Positions 1 through 9,463 are shown, counted from the first letter of the stretch. The stretch: DNA of 38,404 nucleotides from Bacteroidales bacterium (GCA_007123065.1 SKSI01000017.1:1-38404), one strand, 5' to 3'. The notes: generated from the letters alone by a model not told the origin. A program made the numbers and translations.

Positions 1-1286
1 ATGCTGGTTGCGCCAATTCCCCGTGCAGGAAAATTCACGGTGCGCAAAAAGGCATCTTCATCCAGAGGGTTGATCACAAGCCGGAAATAGGCGAGAAGGT
101 CTTTGATTTCCTTACGTTGATAAAAGGATACACTGCCATAGATTCTGTATGGGATATTGAGTCGTCGCAAGGCTTCTTCCATAGCCCTGGATTGTGCATT
201 GGTGCGGTACAGTACAGCAAATGCCGAGTTTGGAAGTTTTTGATGCTGAATCATTTCAAAAATCCGGCTGGCAACCCATCCTGCTTCTTCCCCATCTGTT
301 GCAGTATTTATGATGTGTAGTTTTTCTCCCGATCCATTGCTTGTCCAGATTTTTTTATGGATCTGGTTTTTGTTGTGCGCGATGAGGCTGTTTGCTACAT
401 CAACAATATACCCTGTTGAACGATAGTTCTGTTCCAGTTTAAAGATTTGATAGTCAGGATAATCTTTTTTGAAATTCAGGATGTTCTGTATATTGGCTCC
501 CCTGAAGGCGTAGATGCTTTGTGCATCGTCACCCACCACGCAGATGTTTTCGTTGTTGGCAGCCAGTTTTTTGACTATCAGGTATTGGGCAAAATTGGTG
601 TCCTGGTATTCATCCACCAGGATGTATTCAAAACGTTGCTGGTATTTGTAAAGTACTTCCGGGAAGTCTCGCAGCAATACGTTGGTATTGAAAAGCAGGT
701 CATCGAAGTCCATCGCTGAAGCCTTCCGGAGCTTTTGCTGGTAAAGACTGTAGATCAGTCCCAGTTTGGATTTGTTGCTTTGGGTGTCATGACTCTGGAT
801 CTCGGGGTCTTCATTGTAATCAGCGGCAGAAATCAGGTTGTTTTTCGCATTGGAAATGCGGTTCAGGACAAACCCCGGGGCATAGGTTTTATCATCCAGA
901 TTTTGTTCTTTAAGAATTTTCTTGATTACCCGCTTTGAATCTTCTGTGTCATATATGGTAAACTGGGAAGGATAATCAAGCTTTTCGGCTTCAACCCTCA
1001 ATATCCTGGCAAATATACTGTGAAAGGTTCCCATCCACAGACTTTTGGCCTTTGAAGGATCGATAAGTCCGGCAACCCGCTCGCGCATCTCGCGTGCCGC
1101 CTTATTGGTAAATGTCAGAGCAAGAATCCGGAATGGTGATACCCCCTGATGTAACAAATAGGCTACCCTGTAAGTCAATACCCTTGTTTTGCCACTGCCG
1201 GCACCGGCGATGACCATTACGGGTCCTTGTGTTGTTTGCACAGCCTGTTGCTGTGGTTCGTTAAGCTCTTTAATAAAATCAACCAT
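1..1286 (-). CDS. uvrD: UvrD/PcrA-type superfamily 1 DNA helicase, N-terminal part (3' end beyond window)
   Basis: I translated this from the minus strand; it is not in the ORF track because its stop lies outside the window. The protein begins MVDFIKELNEPQQQAV and about 428 residues are visible. SF1A helicase motifs appear in order: Q-motif (LNEPQQQAV), Walker A (AGAGSGKTRVL, about residue 27), motif Ia (LTFTNKAAREM), Walker B (ILVDEYQDTN), motif III (GDDAQSIYAFRGA) and motif IV (LEQNYRS). Family members unwind DNA 3' to 5' using ATP and act in nucleotide excision repair, mismatch repair and removal of RecA filaments. The C-terminal 2B/motif V-VI half is missing only because the window ends. 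PcrA and UvrD cannot be told apart from this part. A good promoter lies just upstream on the same strand. It is divergent from the S9 hydrolase gene. Confidence 0.95.
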   Translation of the reverse strand, partial: MVDFIKELNEPQQQAVQTTQGPVMVIAGAGSGKTRVLTYRVAYLLHQGVSPFRILALTFTNKAAREMRERVAGLIDPSKAKSLWMGTFHSIFARILRVEAEKLDYPSQFTIYDTEDSKRVIKKILKEQNLDDKTYAPGFVLNRISNAKNNLISAADYNEDPEIQSHDTQSNKSKLGLIYSLYQQKLRKASAMDFDDLLFNTNVLLRDFPEVLYKYQQRFEYILVDEYQDTNFAQYLIVKKLAANNENICVVGDDAQSIYAFRGANIQNILNFKKDYPDYQIFKLEQNYRSTGYIVDVANSLIAHNKNQIHKKIWTSNGSGEKLHIINTATDGEEAGWVASRIFEMIQHQKLPNSAFAVLYRTNAQSRAMEEALRRLNIPYRIYGSVSFYQRKEIKDLLAYFRLVINPLDEDAFLRTVNFPARGIGATS

Positions 1287-1327
1287 ACCCGGGTTTTGTT
1301 AAAAAACGCCTCCGTAATGAAGCGCTG

Positions 1328-1359
1328 CAAAGATAAGAAACACCTGACACATTCAACAA
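1328..1359 (-). promoter_or_regulatory. Bacteroidetes-type promoter for the UvrD helicase gene
   Basis: Read on the minus strand, TATCTTTG (1335 to 1328) is a perfect match to the Bacteroidetes -7 element TAnnTTTG. Upstream, TTGTTG (1359 to 1354) offers a TTG -33 element at 18 or 21 bases. The transcription start would be near 1321, giving a leader of about 35 bases. This is a pattern match, not a measured start. Confidence 0.65.
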
Positions 1360-1391
1360 GCTTATCCCGACAATTGGAAGCAACTTCTTCC

Positions 1392-1422
1392 TTTCTGATG
1401 TCTTAAATAGTTTGTATATTTA
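1392..1422 (+). promoter_or_regulatory. weak promoter candidate for the S9 hydrolase gene
   Basis: TTTC (1392-1395), a 19-base spacer and TATATTTA (1415-1422) match the Bacteroidetes TTTG-N19-TAnnTTTG form with one mismatch in each element. The leader to the ATG at 1464 would be about 35 bases. It is the best candidate in the divergent 177-base spacer on this strand, but weak. Confidence 0.35.
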
Positions 1423-1463
1423 TCGCGCAATCACATAATTTCTAAACCTTTTATAAAAACTTT

Positions 1464-2564
1464 ATGAAATCATTATTTTTGAAGACCATCCGGATAATAG
1501 CTCTGCTTGGGGCACTCACCTTTACTGTGAATGCACCGGCTCAGGTTCCCAACGAACAACTTATCAGAAACCAGGAGGCCATTCTGGAGCACCTGGGCGA
1601 CCTTCGTTACCGCTTTGATGTACTGGAAAAGGCGATTGACGACATTATGTGGCACAAAGTGGTTGGAGACGTTGCTTATATTGACAAACTTTTTATGGCA
1701 GGGCCACCACCGCGGGGTGCGGAACAGGCAACAACACTGGCCGGTTCAAACCCCATTAAGTTTTGGACTTATGTGTTTATCCCTAAGGATATTGACCCTT
1801 CTAAGAAGTATCCTTTGCTTGTTTTTCCACATGGTGGTGTTCACGGTGATTTCAATACTTACTATACACATATCATACGCGAATTGATGGCTCAGCAATA
1901 TATAGTGGTAGCGCCTGAGTACAGGGGCAGCACGGGCTATGGGAAAAGACACCATAAGCTCATCGATTATGGTGGTTTGGAAAATGATGACAGCCACGAA
2001 AGTATGCTGATGATGCTCGAGAATTATGATATTGTTGACTCTCGCAGAGTAGGACTGATAGGTTGGAGCCATGGCGGCATGATCTCGCTGATGACCGCCT
2101 TTGAGCATCCGCGTGATTATAAGGCTGTGTTTGCAGGTGTGCCCGTAAGTGATCTGGTGGCCAGGATGGGTTATAAACGCCCGGCCTATGAAATCGACTG
2201 GTTTGCAGCAGATCATCATATCGGACAGATGGTGCATGAAAACATTGATGAGTACCGCCGTCGTTCGCCGGTATACCATGCACACAAACTAAATACCCCC
2301 CTTTTGATTCACACCAATACCATCGATGAAGATGTGCATGTGCTTGAGGTTCAAAACCTTATCAATACATTAAAAGCGCACAACAAGGATTTCGAATACC
2401 GGATTTACGAAGACATCCCGGGTGGACATTCTTTTGACCGGATGGATCACCGGCAAGGCAGGGACATCCGTTTTGAGATCTATAAGTTTCTTGAAAAACA
2501 CCTGAATCCACCCAGACCATTCCGTAATGCAAAAGAGATGGAACGGGCTGCTTACAGATTTTAA
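1464..2564 (+). CDS. secreted S9-family alpha/beta-hydrolase (prolyl oligopeptidase-like catalytic domain)
   Basis: The 366-residue product starts with a signal peptide (MKSLFLKTIRIIALLGALTF..., likely cleaved after NAPAQ, about residue 27), so it should be periplasmic or outer-membrane associated. After a short helical stretch comes an alpha/beta-hydrolase domain of the Peptidase_S9 type: oxyanion region LLVFPHGGVHG, substrate-side EYRGSTGYG, nucleophile elbow GWSHGG (Ser about 202), acid in TIDEDVHV (Asp about 288) and catalytic His in GGHSFDR (about 322). The beta-propeller that gates substrate access in full-length prolyl oligopeptidases and DPP-IV is absent, so this is a catalytic-domain-only form and may be a peptidase or an esterase. 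Substrate is not predictable. It appears to be monocistronic, divergent from the helicase. Confidence 0.85.
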   Translation: MKSLFLKTIRIIALLGALTFTVNAPAQVPNEQLIRNQEAILEHLGDLRYRFDVLEKAIDDIMWHKVVGDVAYIDKLFMAGPPPRGAEQATTLAGSNPIKFWTYVFIPKDIDPSKKYPLLVFPHGGVHGDFNTYYTHIIRELMAQQYIVVAPEYRGSTGYGKRHHKLIDYGGLENDDSHESMLMMLENYDIVDSRRVGLIGWSHGGMISLMTAFEHPRDYKAVFAGVPVSDLVARMGYKRPAYEIDWFAADHHIGQMVHENIDEYRRRSPVYHAHKLNTPLLIHTNTIDEDVHVLEVQNLINTLKAHNKDFEYRIYEDIPGGHSFDRMDHRQGRDIRFEIYKFLEKHLNPPRPFRNAKEMERAAYRF

Positions 2565-2650
2565 TTCGTAGCCCGCTGCCGGCCAGGACCAGGCCAATGC
2601 TGTTGTTTGGTTGGTTCTTGTCTGGGGTTTAGCGTTTAGAAAACACACCA

Positions 2651-2698
2651 CCAATCAACCAATCAGCCAATCAACCAATCAACCAATCAACCAATCAG
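2651..2698. repeat. 8-bp tandem repeat array, six copies of CCAATCA(A/G)
   Basis: Six consecutive 8-base units read CCAATCAA, CCAATCAG, CCAATCAA, CCAATCAA, CCAATCAA, CCAATCAG. The only variation is A/G at the eighth base. The array is non-coding and sits about 170 bases upstream of the main rpsL promoter element. A reverse-complement-like TTGGTTGGTT lies about 45 bases upstream of it. Confidence 0.9.
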
Positions 2699-2700
2699 CC

Positions 2701-2715
2701 TTAACCTTAACCTTA
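2701..2715. repeat. short TTAACC hexamer repeat
   Basis: TTAACC occurs twice in tandem and is followed by a partial third copy (TTAATT), directly abutting the CCAATCAA array. Together they make a compound simple-sequence region of about 65 bases. Confidence 0.7.
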
Positions 2716-2731
2716 ATTCCCGGAATTTCCT

Positions 2732-2739
2732 TACCTTTG
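2732..2739 (+). promoter_or_regulatory. possible upstream promoter -7 element (rpsL P1)
   Basis: TACCTTTG is an exact TAnnTTTG match and is identical to the -7 element of the downstream rpsL promoter. No TTG or TTTG is present at the expected distance upstream, where the TTAACC repeats lie instead, so it may be inactive or may need an activator. Confidence 0.35.
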
Positions 2740-2818
2740 TGCCCCTGAAAATGGGGATATACTTTGTTTGCCGGCAAAGAAAAATCTTTGTGCAGGAGAA
2801 ATTATTTGTAAAACTATA

Positions 2819-2848
2819 TTGGTTTTAAAAAAATAACTTCTACCTTTG
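2819..2848 (+). promoter_or_regulatory. main promoter of the rpsL-rplQ superoperon
   Basis: TTG (2819-2821), a 19-base spacer and TACCTTTG (2841-2848) form a full Bacteroidetes housekeeping promoter. It is followed by CACTCCC, so the start is near 2855 and the leader is about 67 bases, A/T-rich, without a Shine-Dalgarno sequence. Confidence 0.8.
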
Positions 2849-2921
2849 CACTCCCAAAAAAATAGATTGAAATAAATTAATTGAATAAAAGCGAAGTTTT
2901 TACATTAATTGAGATTGAAAT

Positions 2922-3302
2922 ATGCCAACAATTCAGCAATTGGTTCGCAAGGGGCGCAAGAAAGTGACTTATAAAAGCAAGTCCCCCGCTCTGGATTCTT
3001 GTCCTCAGCGCCGTGGTGTTTGTGTTCGTGTTTACACCACCACGCCCAAAAAACCGAATTCTGCGATGCGCAAGGTAGCCAGGGTAAGGCTTACCAACGG
3101 TAAAGAAGTGAATGCTTACATCCCGGGAGAAGGACACAACCTTCAGGAGCACTCTATAGTATTGATCCGGGGAGGCAGGGTAAAGGATCTGCCCGGTGTT
3201 CGTTATCACATCATTCGTGGTGCTTTGGATACCAGTGGAGTAGAGGGGCGTAACCAGCGCAGGTCAAAATATGGAACCAAAAAGCCGAAGGCGAAAAACT
3301 AA
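2922..3302 (+). CDS. rpsL: 30S ribosomal protein S12
   Basis: The 126-residue protein carries the S12 signature [18 protein letters not shown] and the loop [12 protein letters not shown] that faces the decoding centre of the small subunit. Lysines corresponding to the two classical streptomycin-resistance sites (in PKKPNS, about 43, and RVKDLPG, about 88) are both present, so this allele looks streptomycin-sensitive at S12. It is the first gene of the superoperon and follows the strong promoter at 2819-2848; rpsG follows after 34 bases. Length is normal for the family. Confidence 0.98.
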   Translation: MPTIQQLVRKGRKKVTYKSKSPALDSCPQRRGVCVRVYTTTPKKPNSAMRKVARVRLTNGKEVNAYIPGEGHNLQEHSIVLIRGGRVKDLPGVRYHIIRGALDTSGVEGRNQRRSKYGTKKPKAKN

Positions 3303-3336
3303 ATAAGAAGCACTTTATACATTATTATATAGTACC

Positions 3337-3807
3337 ATGAGAAAGTCGAAACCAAAAAAGCGCATTTTGCTTCCTGACCCCAGATTTAATGATACTTTGG
3401 TGACTCGCTTCGTAAACAATTTGATGCTGAGAGGAAAAAAGAACCTTGCTTACACCATTTTTTACGATGCAATGGATATTGTTACTGAAAAGGTGAATGA
3501 CGAAGACTGCCTTGAGGTGTTTAAGAAAGCACTTGCGAATGTAACACCTGCTGTAGAGGTCCGTAGTCGCCGAATTGGTGGTGCAACCTTTCAGATCCCA
3601 TCTGAAATTCGTCCTGACAGAAAGGTTTCAGTTGGCATAAAAAACATGATCAGCTTTGCTCGCAAACGTAATGAAAAAGGGATGGCTGGCAAGCTGGCCG
3701 GAGAAATAGTTGCTGCAAGCAAGGAAGAGGGTGGAGCTTATAAAAGAAAGGAAGATACCCACCGTATGGCGGATGCAAACAAAGCGTTCTCACATTTCAG
3801 ATTTTAA
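3337..3807 (+). CDS. rpsG: 30S ribosomal protein S7
   Basis: The 156-residue product matches S7 throughout ([17 protein letters not shown] near the start, [19 protein letters not shown] in the middle, and a C-terminal [13 protein letters not shown]). S7 nucleates assembly of the 30S head by binding the 3' domain of 16S rRNA. In E. coli S7 represses its own operon by binding between rpsL and rpsG; here that spacer is only 34 A/T-rich bases and I see no comparable structure. fusA follows after 19 bases. Confidence 0.98.
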   Translation: MRKSKPKKRILLPDPRFNDTLVTRFVNNLMLRGKKNLAYTIFYDAMDIVTEKVNDEDCLEVFKKALANVTPAVEVRSRRIGGATFQIPSEIRPDRKVSVGIKNMISFARKRNEKGMAGKLAGEIVAASKEEGGAYKRKEDTHRMADANKAFSHFRF

Positions 3808-3826
3808 AAAAAGCAATTGTTAATTA

Positions 3827-5926
3827 ATGGCCAGAGATCTCAAATACACGCGCAACATCGGCATTATGGCGCATATCGACGCAGGTAAGACTACAACTAC
3901 CGAGCGGGTATTGTTCTATACCGGTGTAAACCATCGTCTGGGTGAAACCCATGATGGTTCTGCGACCATGGACTGGATGGTTCAGGAGCAGGAGCGAGGT
4001 ATTACGATCACTTCGGCTGCAACAACTACTTTCTGGAGTTTTAATGAAAAGCAATATAAGGTAAACATCATTGATACGCCCGGACACGTTGATTTTACTG
4101 TTGAGGTGGAACGCAGTCTGCGTGTGCTTGATGGTGCCATTGCACTGTTCTGTGCCGTCGGTGGCGTTGAACCACAATCTGAAACGGTTTGGAGACAGGC
4201 GGACAAGTATAAAGTACCCCGCATCAGTTTTGTCAATAAAATGGATCGGGCCGGTGCCGACTTTTTTAATGTAGTGGAGAAAATCCGCGAACGTTTGGGT
4301 ATGAATGCTGTGCCTTTGCAAATTCCGATCGGAGAAGAAGAGGAGTTCAAAGGTATTATTGACCTGATCACGAACAGGGCATATATTTGGGAAGACCAGA
4401 GTCTTGGTACAGTATTTGTCGAAATACCTATTCCTGATGAGCTGGTTGAAACCGTTGCAACGTATAGAACCAAACTGGTTGAAGGATGTGCTGAAGAGAG
4501 TGAAGAACTGCTTGAGAAATTTATGGATGATCCGGATTCCATTTCTGAAGAGGAAATGACAGCTATCATTCGCAAGGCCACAATTGACCGTCGCATTACA
4601 CCGGTACTTTGTGGCTCTGCATTTAAAAATAAAGGCATTCAGTCGTTGCTGGATGCCGTGATCAAATTTTTGCCTTCTCCTCTTGATGTGGAGGCGATTG
4701 AAGGCATTCACCCCAAAACAGAAAAATCCATTATACGTAAGGCCGATGCAAATGAACCTTTTGCTGCATTGGCCTTTAAAATTGCCAACGATCCTTATGT
4801 GGGCAGGCTTTGCTTCTTCAGGGTCTACAGTGGCACCCTGAATGCGGGTTCCTATATATACAATGCATCGACCAACAAAAAAGAACGCATTTCCCGTATT
4901 CTGCAGATGCATGCAAACAAGCAAAACCCGATTGAGAAAATTGAAGCCGGAGACATTGGAGCAGCCGTTGGATTTAAAAACATTCATACCGGAGACTCTC
5001 TCTGCGACGAAAAGCACCCGGTGATACTGGAGTCGATGACTTTCCCTGAACCTGTTATCAGCGTTGCCATTGAGCCCAAAACTCAGGCAGATCTTGATAA
5101 ACTCAATCTTGCCCTTCTGAAATTATCCGAAGAGGATCCTACTTTTGTAGTACGAACCGATCCTGACAGTGGCCAAACCATCATCAGTGGTATGGGTGAG
5201 TTGCACCTGGAAATTCTGTTAGACAGATTAAGCAGGGAGTTCAGAGTGGAAGCCAATCAGGGAGCTCCGCAGGTGGCTTATAAGGAAGCCATCACTTCTG
5301 TTGTGAAACACAGAGAGGTTTACAAAAAACAAACCGGTGGCAAAGGAAAATTTGCCGATATTATTTTTGAGATCGGACCGGCTGATGAAGGTGTTGTGGG
5401 TTTGCAATTTATTGATGAAGTAAAGGGTGGCAATATACCTAAAGAATATATTCCTTCCATAGAGAAGGGCTTTAAGGCTGCGATGCAAAATGGGGTTATG
5501 GCCGGTTTCCCGCTTGAAAGTCTGAAAGTACGACTTATTGATGGTTCTTATCACAATGTGGATTCCGACTCTCTTTCCTTTGAGCTGGCTGCAAAGATTG
5601 CGTTTAAAGCTGCGTGTAAAAAAGCGTCAACTGTGCTTCTTGAGCCAGTTATGAAGCTTGAAGTTATCACTCCGGAAGAATACCTGGGTGATGTTGTTGG
5701 GGACATCAACCGTCGCCGCGGACAAATGAACAGCGTGTCTGCAAGGATTAACCTTCAGGTTATTCATGCTCAAGTGCCTCTGGCGGAGATGTTTGGTTAT
5801 GTGACAGCTTTGCGGACGCTGACAAGCGGACGGGCGACATCCACAATGGAATTCAGTCATTTTCAGGAAGCACCTAAGAATATATCTGATGAATTGATTT
5901 ATAAACTATATGGAGTTAAATCCTAA
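3827..5926 (+). CDS. fusA: translation elongation factor G
   Basis: The 699-residue GTPase has all G motifs: G1 [14 protein letters not shown], switch I region [12 protein letters not shown]3 DTPGHVDF, and G4 NKMD. Domains II to V follow, including [12 protein letters not shown] and RRGQMNSV of domain IV/V. EF-G drives tRNA-mRNA translocation and, with RRF, ribosome recycling. Its position directly after rpsL-rpsG marks it as the canonical translation EF-G rather than a paralogue. The next gene is rpsJ, not tuf, as is usual in Bacteroidetes. A 397-codon antisense frame over this gene is a composition artefact. Confidence 0.98.
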   Translation: MARDLKYTRNIGIMAHIDAGKTTTTERVLFYTGVNHRLGETHDGSATMDWMVQEQERGITITSAATTTFWSFNEKQYKVNIIDTPGHVDFTVEVERSLRVLDGAIALFCAVGGVEPQSETVWRQADKYKVPRISFVNKMDRAGADFFNVVEKIRERLGMNAVPLQIPIGEEEEFKGIIDLITNRAYIWEDQSLGTVFVEIPIPDELVETVATYRTKLVEGCAEESEELLEKFMDDPDSISEEEMTAIIRKATIDRRITPVLCGSAFKNKGIQSLLDAVIKFLPSPLDVEAIEGIHPKTEKSIIRKADANEPFAALAFKIANDPYVGRLCFFRVYSGTLNAGSYIYNASTNKKERISRILQMHANKQNPIEKIEAGDIGAAVGFKNIHTGDSLCDEKHPVILESMTFPEPVISVAIEPKTQADLDKLNLALLKLSEEDPTFVVRTDPDSGQTIISGMGELHLEILLDRLSREFRVEANQGAPQVAYKEAITSVVKHREVYKKQTGGKGKFADIIFEIGPADEGVVGLQFIDEVKGGNIPKEYIPSIEKGFKAAMQNGVMAGFPLESLKVRLIDGSYHNVDSDSLSFELAAKIAFKAACKKASTVLLEPVMKLEVITPEEYLGDVVGDINRRRGQMNSVSARINLQVIHAQVPLAEMFGYVTALRTLTSGRATSTMEFSHFQEAPKNISDELIYKLYGVKS

Positions 5927-5952
5927 AGCAAACATAATTAAATAGTTGAGCC

Positions 5953-6258
5953 GTGAGTCATAGAATTCGAATCAAGTTAAAATCATACGATTACAATCTC
6001 GTAGACAAGTCTGCCGAGAAAATCGTTAAAACAGTAAAGACAACCGGAGCAGTAGTTAACGGACCAATTCCGTTGCCTACTAACAAAAGGATCTTTACCG
6101 TTCTGCGGTCACCCTTTGTCAACAAGAAGTCAAGGGAACAATTTCAGCTTTGCTCATACAAGCGGTTGTTGGATATTTATTCATCTTCATCCAAAACAGT
6201 TGATGCCTTGATGAAGCTTGAGTTGCCCAGTGGTGTAGAAGTTGAGATAAAGGTGTAA
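5953..6258 (+). CDS. rpsJ: 30S ribosomal protein S10 (NusE), GTG start
   Basis: The 101-residue S10 begins at GTG with [20 protein letters not shown], the usual N-terminus in this phylum; no in-frame ATG fits better, so the GTG start is supported by homology. [25 protein letters not shown] is the family core. S10 sits in the 30S head and, as NusE, bridges NusG and the transcription antitermination complex. It opens the S10 portion of the operon, 26 bases after fusA, with no tuf and no visible S10 leader or terminator in front. Confidence 0.97.
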   Translation: MSHRIRIKLKSYDYNLVDKSAEKIVKTVKTTGAVVNGPIPLPTNKRIFTVLRSPFVNKKSREQFQLCSYKRLLDIYSSSSKTVDALMKLELPSGVEVEIKV

Positions 6259-6299
6259 GCAAATAAACCAGGAAAGCGTACAGATAAAAACGACAAAAA

Positions 6300-6929
6300 A
6301 TGTCAGGATTAATTGGAAAAAAAATAGGTATGACCAGCATATTTGATGCCTCTGGGAAGAATGTCCCATGCACGGTGATAGAAGCTGGTCCTTGTGTTGT
6401 TACGCAAATCAGAACGAAGGAGACGGATGGTTATGAAGCCATTCAGCTTGCTTTTGATGAACAAAAGGAAAGCAGGGTCAACAAGCCAATGAAAGGGCAT
6501 TTCGCCAAGGCCAAAACGACTCCCAAAAAGATTCTTGCAGAATTTACCCGTTTTGAAAAGGGACAACGCAAAGGGTTTGGTGAAGTGGTTCGGGCTGATA
6601 TATTTATCGAAGGAGAGTATATTGATGTCGTAGGAACCAGCAAGGGGAAAGGTTTTCAGGGTGTTGTGAAGCGCCACGGCTTTGCAGGCGTGGGTCAGGC
6701 AACCCATGGGCAGCATAACCGTTTGCGCGCTCCCGGCTCACTTGGTGCTTCTTCCTGGCCATCCAGAGTTTTCAAAGGAATGCGTATGGGTGGAAGAACC
6801 GGTGGCAATCGGGTTAAAATGATCAACCTTCAGATTATGAAGCTGGACCCTGAAAAGAATATTGTAGTTGTTAAAGGTTCTGTACCAGGACCAAATGGAT
6901 CATATTTAATTCTTGAGAGATGGAGTTAG
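6300..6929 (+). CDS. rplC: 50S ribosomal protein L3
   Basis: The 209-residue product starts [20 protein letters not shown] and has the conserved segment [20 protein letters not shown], whose extended loop reaches toward the peptidyl transferase centre. L3 is one of the first proteins in 50S assembly, binding the 3' domain of 23S rRNA. The gene overlaps the start of rplD by 10 bases, indicating translational coupling. Length is typical. Confidence 0.98.
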   Translation: MSGLIGKKIGMTSIFDASGKNVPCTVIEAGPCVVTQIRTKETDGYEAIQLAFDEQKESRVNKPMKGHFAKAKTTPKKILAEFTRFEKGQRKGFGEVVRADIFIEGEYIDVVGTSKGKGFQGVVKRHGFAGVGQATHGQHNRLRAPGSLGASSWPSRVFKGMRMGGRTGGNRVKMINLQIMKLDPEKNIVVVKGSVPGPNGSYLILERWS

Positions 6930-7552
6930 CAGTATATAACATAGACGGAAGCAAAACATCTAAGACCGTATCCCTCGATGAGCAGGTATTTGGCATCAAA
7001 CCCAACGACCATGTGCTTTACCTGGCAGTGAAGCACCATTTGGCAAACAAACGTCAAGGTACGCACAGTACGAAAGGACGCAGCGAGGTAAAGGGAAGCA
7101 CCCGTAAGTTAAGGCGTCAGAAAGGTACCGGAGCTGCACGCATCGGTGATATCAAGTCACCTTTGCTGCGTGGTGGTGGTGTGGTGTTTGGACCAAAACC
7201 CCGTGATTATTCATTCAAACTGAATAAAAAAGTAAAAAGGCTGGCCAGAAAATCGGCGCTATCTTATAAGGTGAAGGATGAAAACCTGATGGTTCTTGAG
7301 GATTTTGCAATGGATGCTCCCGGAACGAAGAAATATCTTGAAATTCTGAAAAATTTCGATCTGGAGAACAAGAAAACCCTTATGGTTCTTCCGGAAGGTA
7401 ATCATATCATTCAGGTTTCCGCACGGAATTTGCCGAAGGCCAGGGTAGTTGCGGCTGAAAACCTCTTCACATACCAGATTTTATATGCTGAAAAGCTGCT
7501 GGTTTTAGAGAGTTCAATAGAGAAAATTCAGGAAGTTTTGCTTAAAAAGTAA
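6920..7552 (+). CDS. rplD: 50S ribosomal protein L4
   Basis: The 210-residue protein has the L4 hallmark: a globular body plus a basic extended loop ([22 protein letters not shown], about residues 53-75) that lines the exit tunnel, then [20 protein letters not shown]. In E. coli L4 also autoregulates the S10 operon; no equivalent leader is evident here. It starts inside the end of rplC (10-base overlap) and is followed by rplW after 48 bases. Confidence 0.98.
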   Translation: MELAVYNIDGSKTSKTVSLDEQVFGIKPNDHVLYLAVKHHLANKRQGTHSTKGRSEVKGSTRKLRRQKGTGAARIGDIKSPLLRGGGVVFGPKPRDYSFKLNKKVKRLARKSALSYKVKDENLMVLEDFAMDAPGTKKYLEILKNFDLENKKTLMVLPEGNHIIQVSARNLPKARVVAAENLFTYQILYAEKLLVLESSIEKIQEVLLKK

Positions 7553-7600
7553 AGTAGGATCATTGGTTGCATTGCTTGCAGCTGATAAATATAGACAACA

Positions 7601-7894
7601 ATGGAAGTTTTAATTAAGCCTCTTATAACCGAAAAGATGACTGCGGTAACTGAAAAGTTTCCAAACCGCTATGGATTCATCGTTAACAAGGCAGCTACGA
7701 AATCGCAGATTCGTCATGCCGTCGAGGAGATGTACGATGTAACGGTTACCTCGGTAAACACGATGGTTTATCTTGGTAAACTCAAGACGCGTTTCACTCG
7801 TACAGGTATTCAGTCTGGAAGGAAAAATAGTTTTAAAAAGGCCATCGTCACTTTAGGCGAGGGTCAGGCAATTGATTTTTACAGCAATATATAG
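7601..7894 (+). CDS. rplW: 50S ribosomal protein L23
   Basis: The 97-residue L23 has the N-terminal IKPLITEKM motif and AATKSQIRHAVEEMYDV helix, with the beta-hairpin VTVTSVNTMVYLGK. L23 surrounds the tunnel exit and is the docking site for trigger factor (encoded at 30659 in this window) and SRP. It lies 48 bases after rplD and only 6 bases before rplB. Confidence 0.97.
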   Translation: MEVLIKPLITEKMTAVTEKFPNRYGFIVNKAATKSQIRHAVEEMYDVTVTSVNTMVYLGKLKTRFTRTGIQSGRKNSFKKAIVTLGEGQAIDFYSNI

Positions 7895-7900
7895 AGATTC

Positions 7901-8725
7901 ATGGCTTTAAGAAAATTTAAACCCACAACACCCGGGCAACGCAACAAGATCATAAGTGCTTTTGATGACGTTACGACTTCAAAACCAGAGAAGAGTCTTG
8001 TTACTGGAAAGCACAAGAGCGGGGGTAGAAACAACAGAGGTAAAATGACCATGCGTTATATTGGTGGAGGCCATAAGCGCAGTTACCGTATTATTGATTT
8101 TAAACGCGACAAGGATGGTATTCCTGCCACGGTAAAAACCATTGAGTATGATCCGAACAGATCTGCCCGGATAGCATTGCTTTTTTATGCTGATGGTGAG
8201 AAGCGCTACATTATAGCACCGAATGGTCTTAAGGTTGGTGCAACCGTACTTTCCGGAGAAAAAGCTACTCCGGATGTTGGCAATACTCTGTTTTTGCGTG
8301 ACATTCCGCTTGGTAGTATTGTTCACAGCATTGAACTGAAGCCCGGGCAGGGAGCCAAAATGGCCCGTAGTGCCGGCACCTATGCCCAGCTTACATCGCG
8401 GGAAGGGAAATATGCTTCACTGAAGCTTCCCTCTGGTGAGATCCGTATGGTACTGATTACCTGTAAGGCAACCATTGGTGGAACTTCTAATCCTGACCAC
8501 ATGCACGAAGTGTCTGGTAAGGCAGGAAGAAGCCGTTGGCTTGGTCGTCGTCCGCGAACCCGTCCCGTGGTTATGAACCCGGTGGATCACCCAATGGGTG
8601 GTGGAGAAGGTCGTGCCTCCGGTGGACATCCGCGCAGCCGCAAGGGATTACCTGCAAAAGGTTATAAAACCCGTAACAGGAAGAAAGCTTCCAACAGGCT
8701 CATCGTTGAAAGAAGAAAGAAATAA
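7901..8725 (+). CDS. rplB: 50S ribosomal protein L2
   Basis: The 274-residue L2 contains the SH3-like RNA-binding core ([17 protein letters not shown]) and the C-terminal [19 protein letters not shown], including the conserved His near the peptidyl transferase centre, then [17 protein letters not shown]2 is needed for subunit joining and peptidyl transfer. Length is as expected. Neighbours rplW and rpsS keep the universal S10 operon order. Confidence 0.98.
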   Translation: MALRKFKPTTPGQRNKIISAFDDVTTSKPEKSLVTGKHKSGGRNNRGKMTMRYIGGGHKRSYRIIDFKRDKDGIPATVKTIEYDPNRSARIALLFYADGEKRYIIAPNGLKVGATVLSGEKATPDVGNTLFLRDIPLGSIVHSIELKPGQGAKMARSAGTYAQLTSREGKYASLKLPSGEIRMVLITCKATIGGTSNPDHMHEVSGKAGRSRWLGRRPRTRPVVMNPVDHPMGGGEGRASGGHPRSRKGLPAKGYKTRNRKKASNRLIVERRKK

Positions 8726-8754
8726 TCAATCGATAACACGAAAAACATATACAC

Positions 8755-9021
8755 ATGAGTCGCTCATTAAAAAAAGGACCGTATATACATTACAAGCTGG
8801 AGAAAAAAGTGCTTGCCATGGCGGCCAGTAGCAGGAAGTCTGTAATCAAGACCTGGTCGCGTGCATCAATGATCTCTCCTGAATTTGTCGGACTGACTAT
8901 TGCCGTGCACAATGGCAACAAGTTTATTCCGGTTTATATTACCGAAAATATGGTAGGTCATAAACTTGGAGAGTTTGCCCCTACGCGCATTTTTCGCGGT
9001 CATGCCGGTAAAAAAAGATAA
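8755..9021 (+). CDS. rpsS: 30S ribosomal protein S19
   Basis: The 88-residue S19 begins [18 protein letters not shown] and carries the signature [19 protein letters not shown]. It forms a complex with S13 in the 30S head near the A site. The gene lies 29 bases after rplB and 26 bases before rplV. Confidence 0.98.
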   Translation: MSRSLKKGPYIHYKLEKKVLAMAASSRKSVIKTWSRASMISPEFVGLTIAVHNGNKFIPVYITENMVGHKLGEFAPTRIFRGHAGKKR

Positions 9022-9047
9022 TGCCAAAAAATAAATAATCAGTAACA

Positions 9048-9452
9048 ATGGGATTAAGAAAACATATCAGGGCTGAGAAACTCAAAGAAGAGAGAAAGAG
9101 CCAGTACATTGCCAGGCTGAGAAACTGCCCCACATCTCCACGAAAGATGCGGCTGGTAGCGGATTTAATCAGAGGCCAGGAAGTAAATAAAGCCCTGGGT
9201 ATATTGAAGTATACCAAGAAAGAGGCTGCTCAAAGGCTCGAAAAGCTTTTGCTGTCGGCCATAGCAAACTGGCAAAACAAGAATGAAGGTGTCCGTATTG
9301 AAGACAGCAACCTTTATGTGAAGTCCATCAATGTAGACAGTGCACGTATGCTAAAGCGTCTTCGTCCGGCTCCCCAGGGAAGGGCTTACCGGATCAGGAA
9401 GCGCTCGAATCACGTGACACTCTTTGTGGATAGTAAAAATACAAACGAATAA
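9048..9452 (+). CDS. rplV: 50S ribosomal protein L22
   Basis: The 134-residue protein has the L22 fold: [20 protein letters not shown] at the N-terminus, and the tunnel-lining beta-hairpin [20 protein letters not shown], the region where macrolide-resistance changes fall in other species. The N-terminus is about 20 residues longer than E. coli L22 and basic ([16 protein letters not shown]), which is common in Bacteroidetes. Confidence 0.97.
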   Translation: MGLRKHIRAEKLKEERKSQYIARLRNCPTSPRKMRLVADLIRGQEVNKALGILKYTKKEAAQRLEKLLLSAIANWQNKNEGVRIEDSNLYVKSINVDSARMLKRLRPAPQGRAYRIRKRSNHVTLFVDSKNTNE

Positions 9453-9463
9453 ATATTGCGCAG

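Larger units (their letters stand above)
2565..2921. other. 357-base intergenic region upstream of the ribosomal superoperon
   Basis: No gene is supported here. From left to right it holds: a G/C-rich stretch after the S9 stop with no clear terminator; a TTGGTTGGTT run followed by the CCAATCAA tandem array (2651-2698) and TTAACC repeats; a promoter-like TACCTTTG (2732-2739); a small hairpin CCCC-N7-GGGG (2742-2756); a 12-base perfect palindrome TTTGCCGGCAAA (2767-2778); the main rpsL promoter (2819-2848); and an A/T-rich leader. Confidence 0.7.

Noticed and set aside
447-938. plus-strand frames of 60-90 codons at 117-938
   Set aside because: They are antisense to a helicase with every SF1 motif intact on the minus strand.
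2651-2715. CRISPR array
   Set aside because: Units are 8 and 6 bases, directly abutting, with no spacers and no cas genes.
3824-5017. 397-codon open frame on the minus strand over fusA
   Set aside because: It lies wholly antisense to the certain EF-G gene, has Cys/Phe/Asn-rich nonsense composition and no recognisable motif; its length reflects codon bias of fusA.
5927-5952. missing tuf gene between fusA and rpsJ as a deletion
   Set aside because: Bacteroidetes normally carry tuf elsewhere, so its absence here is ordinary.
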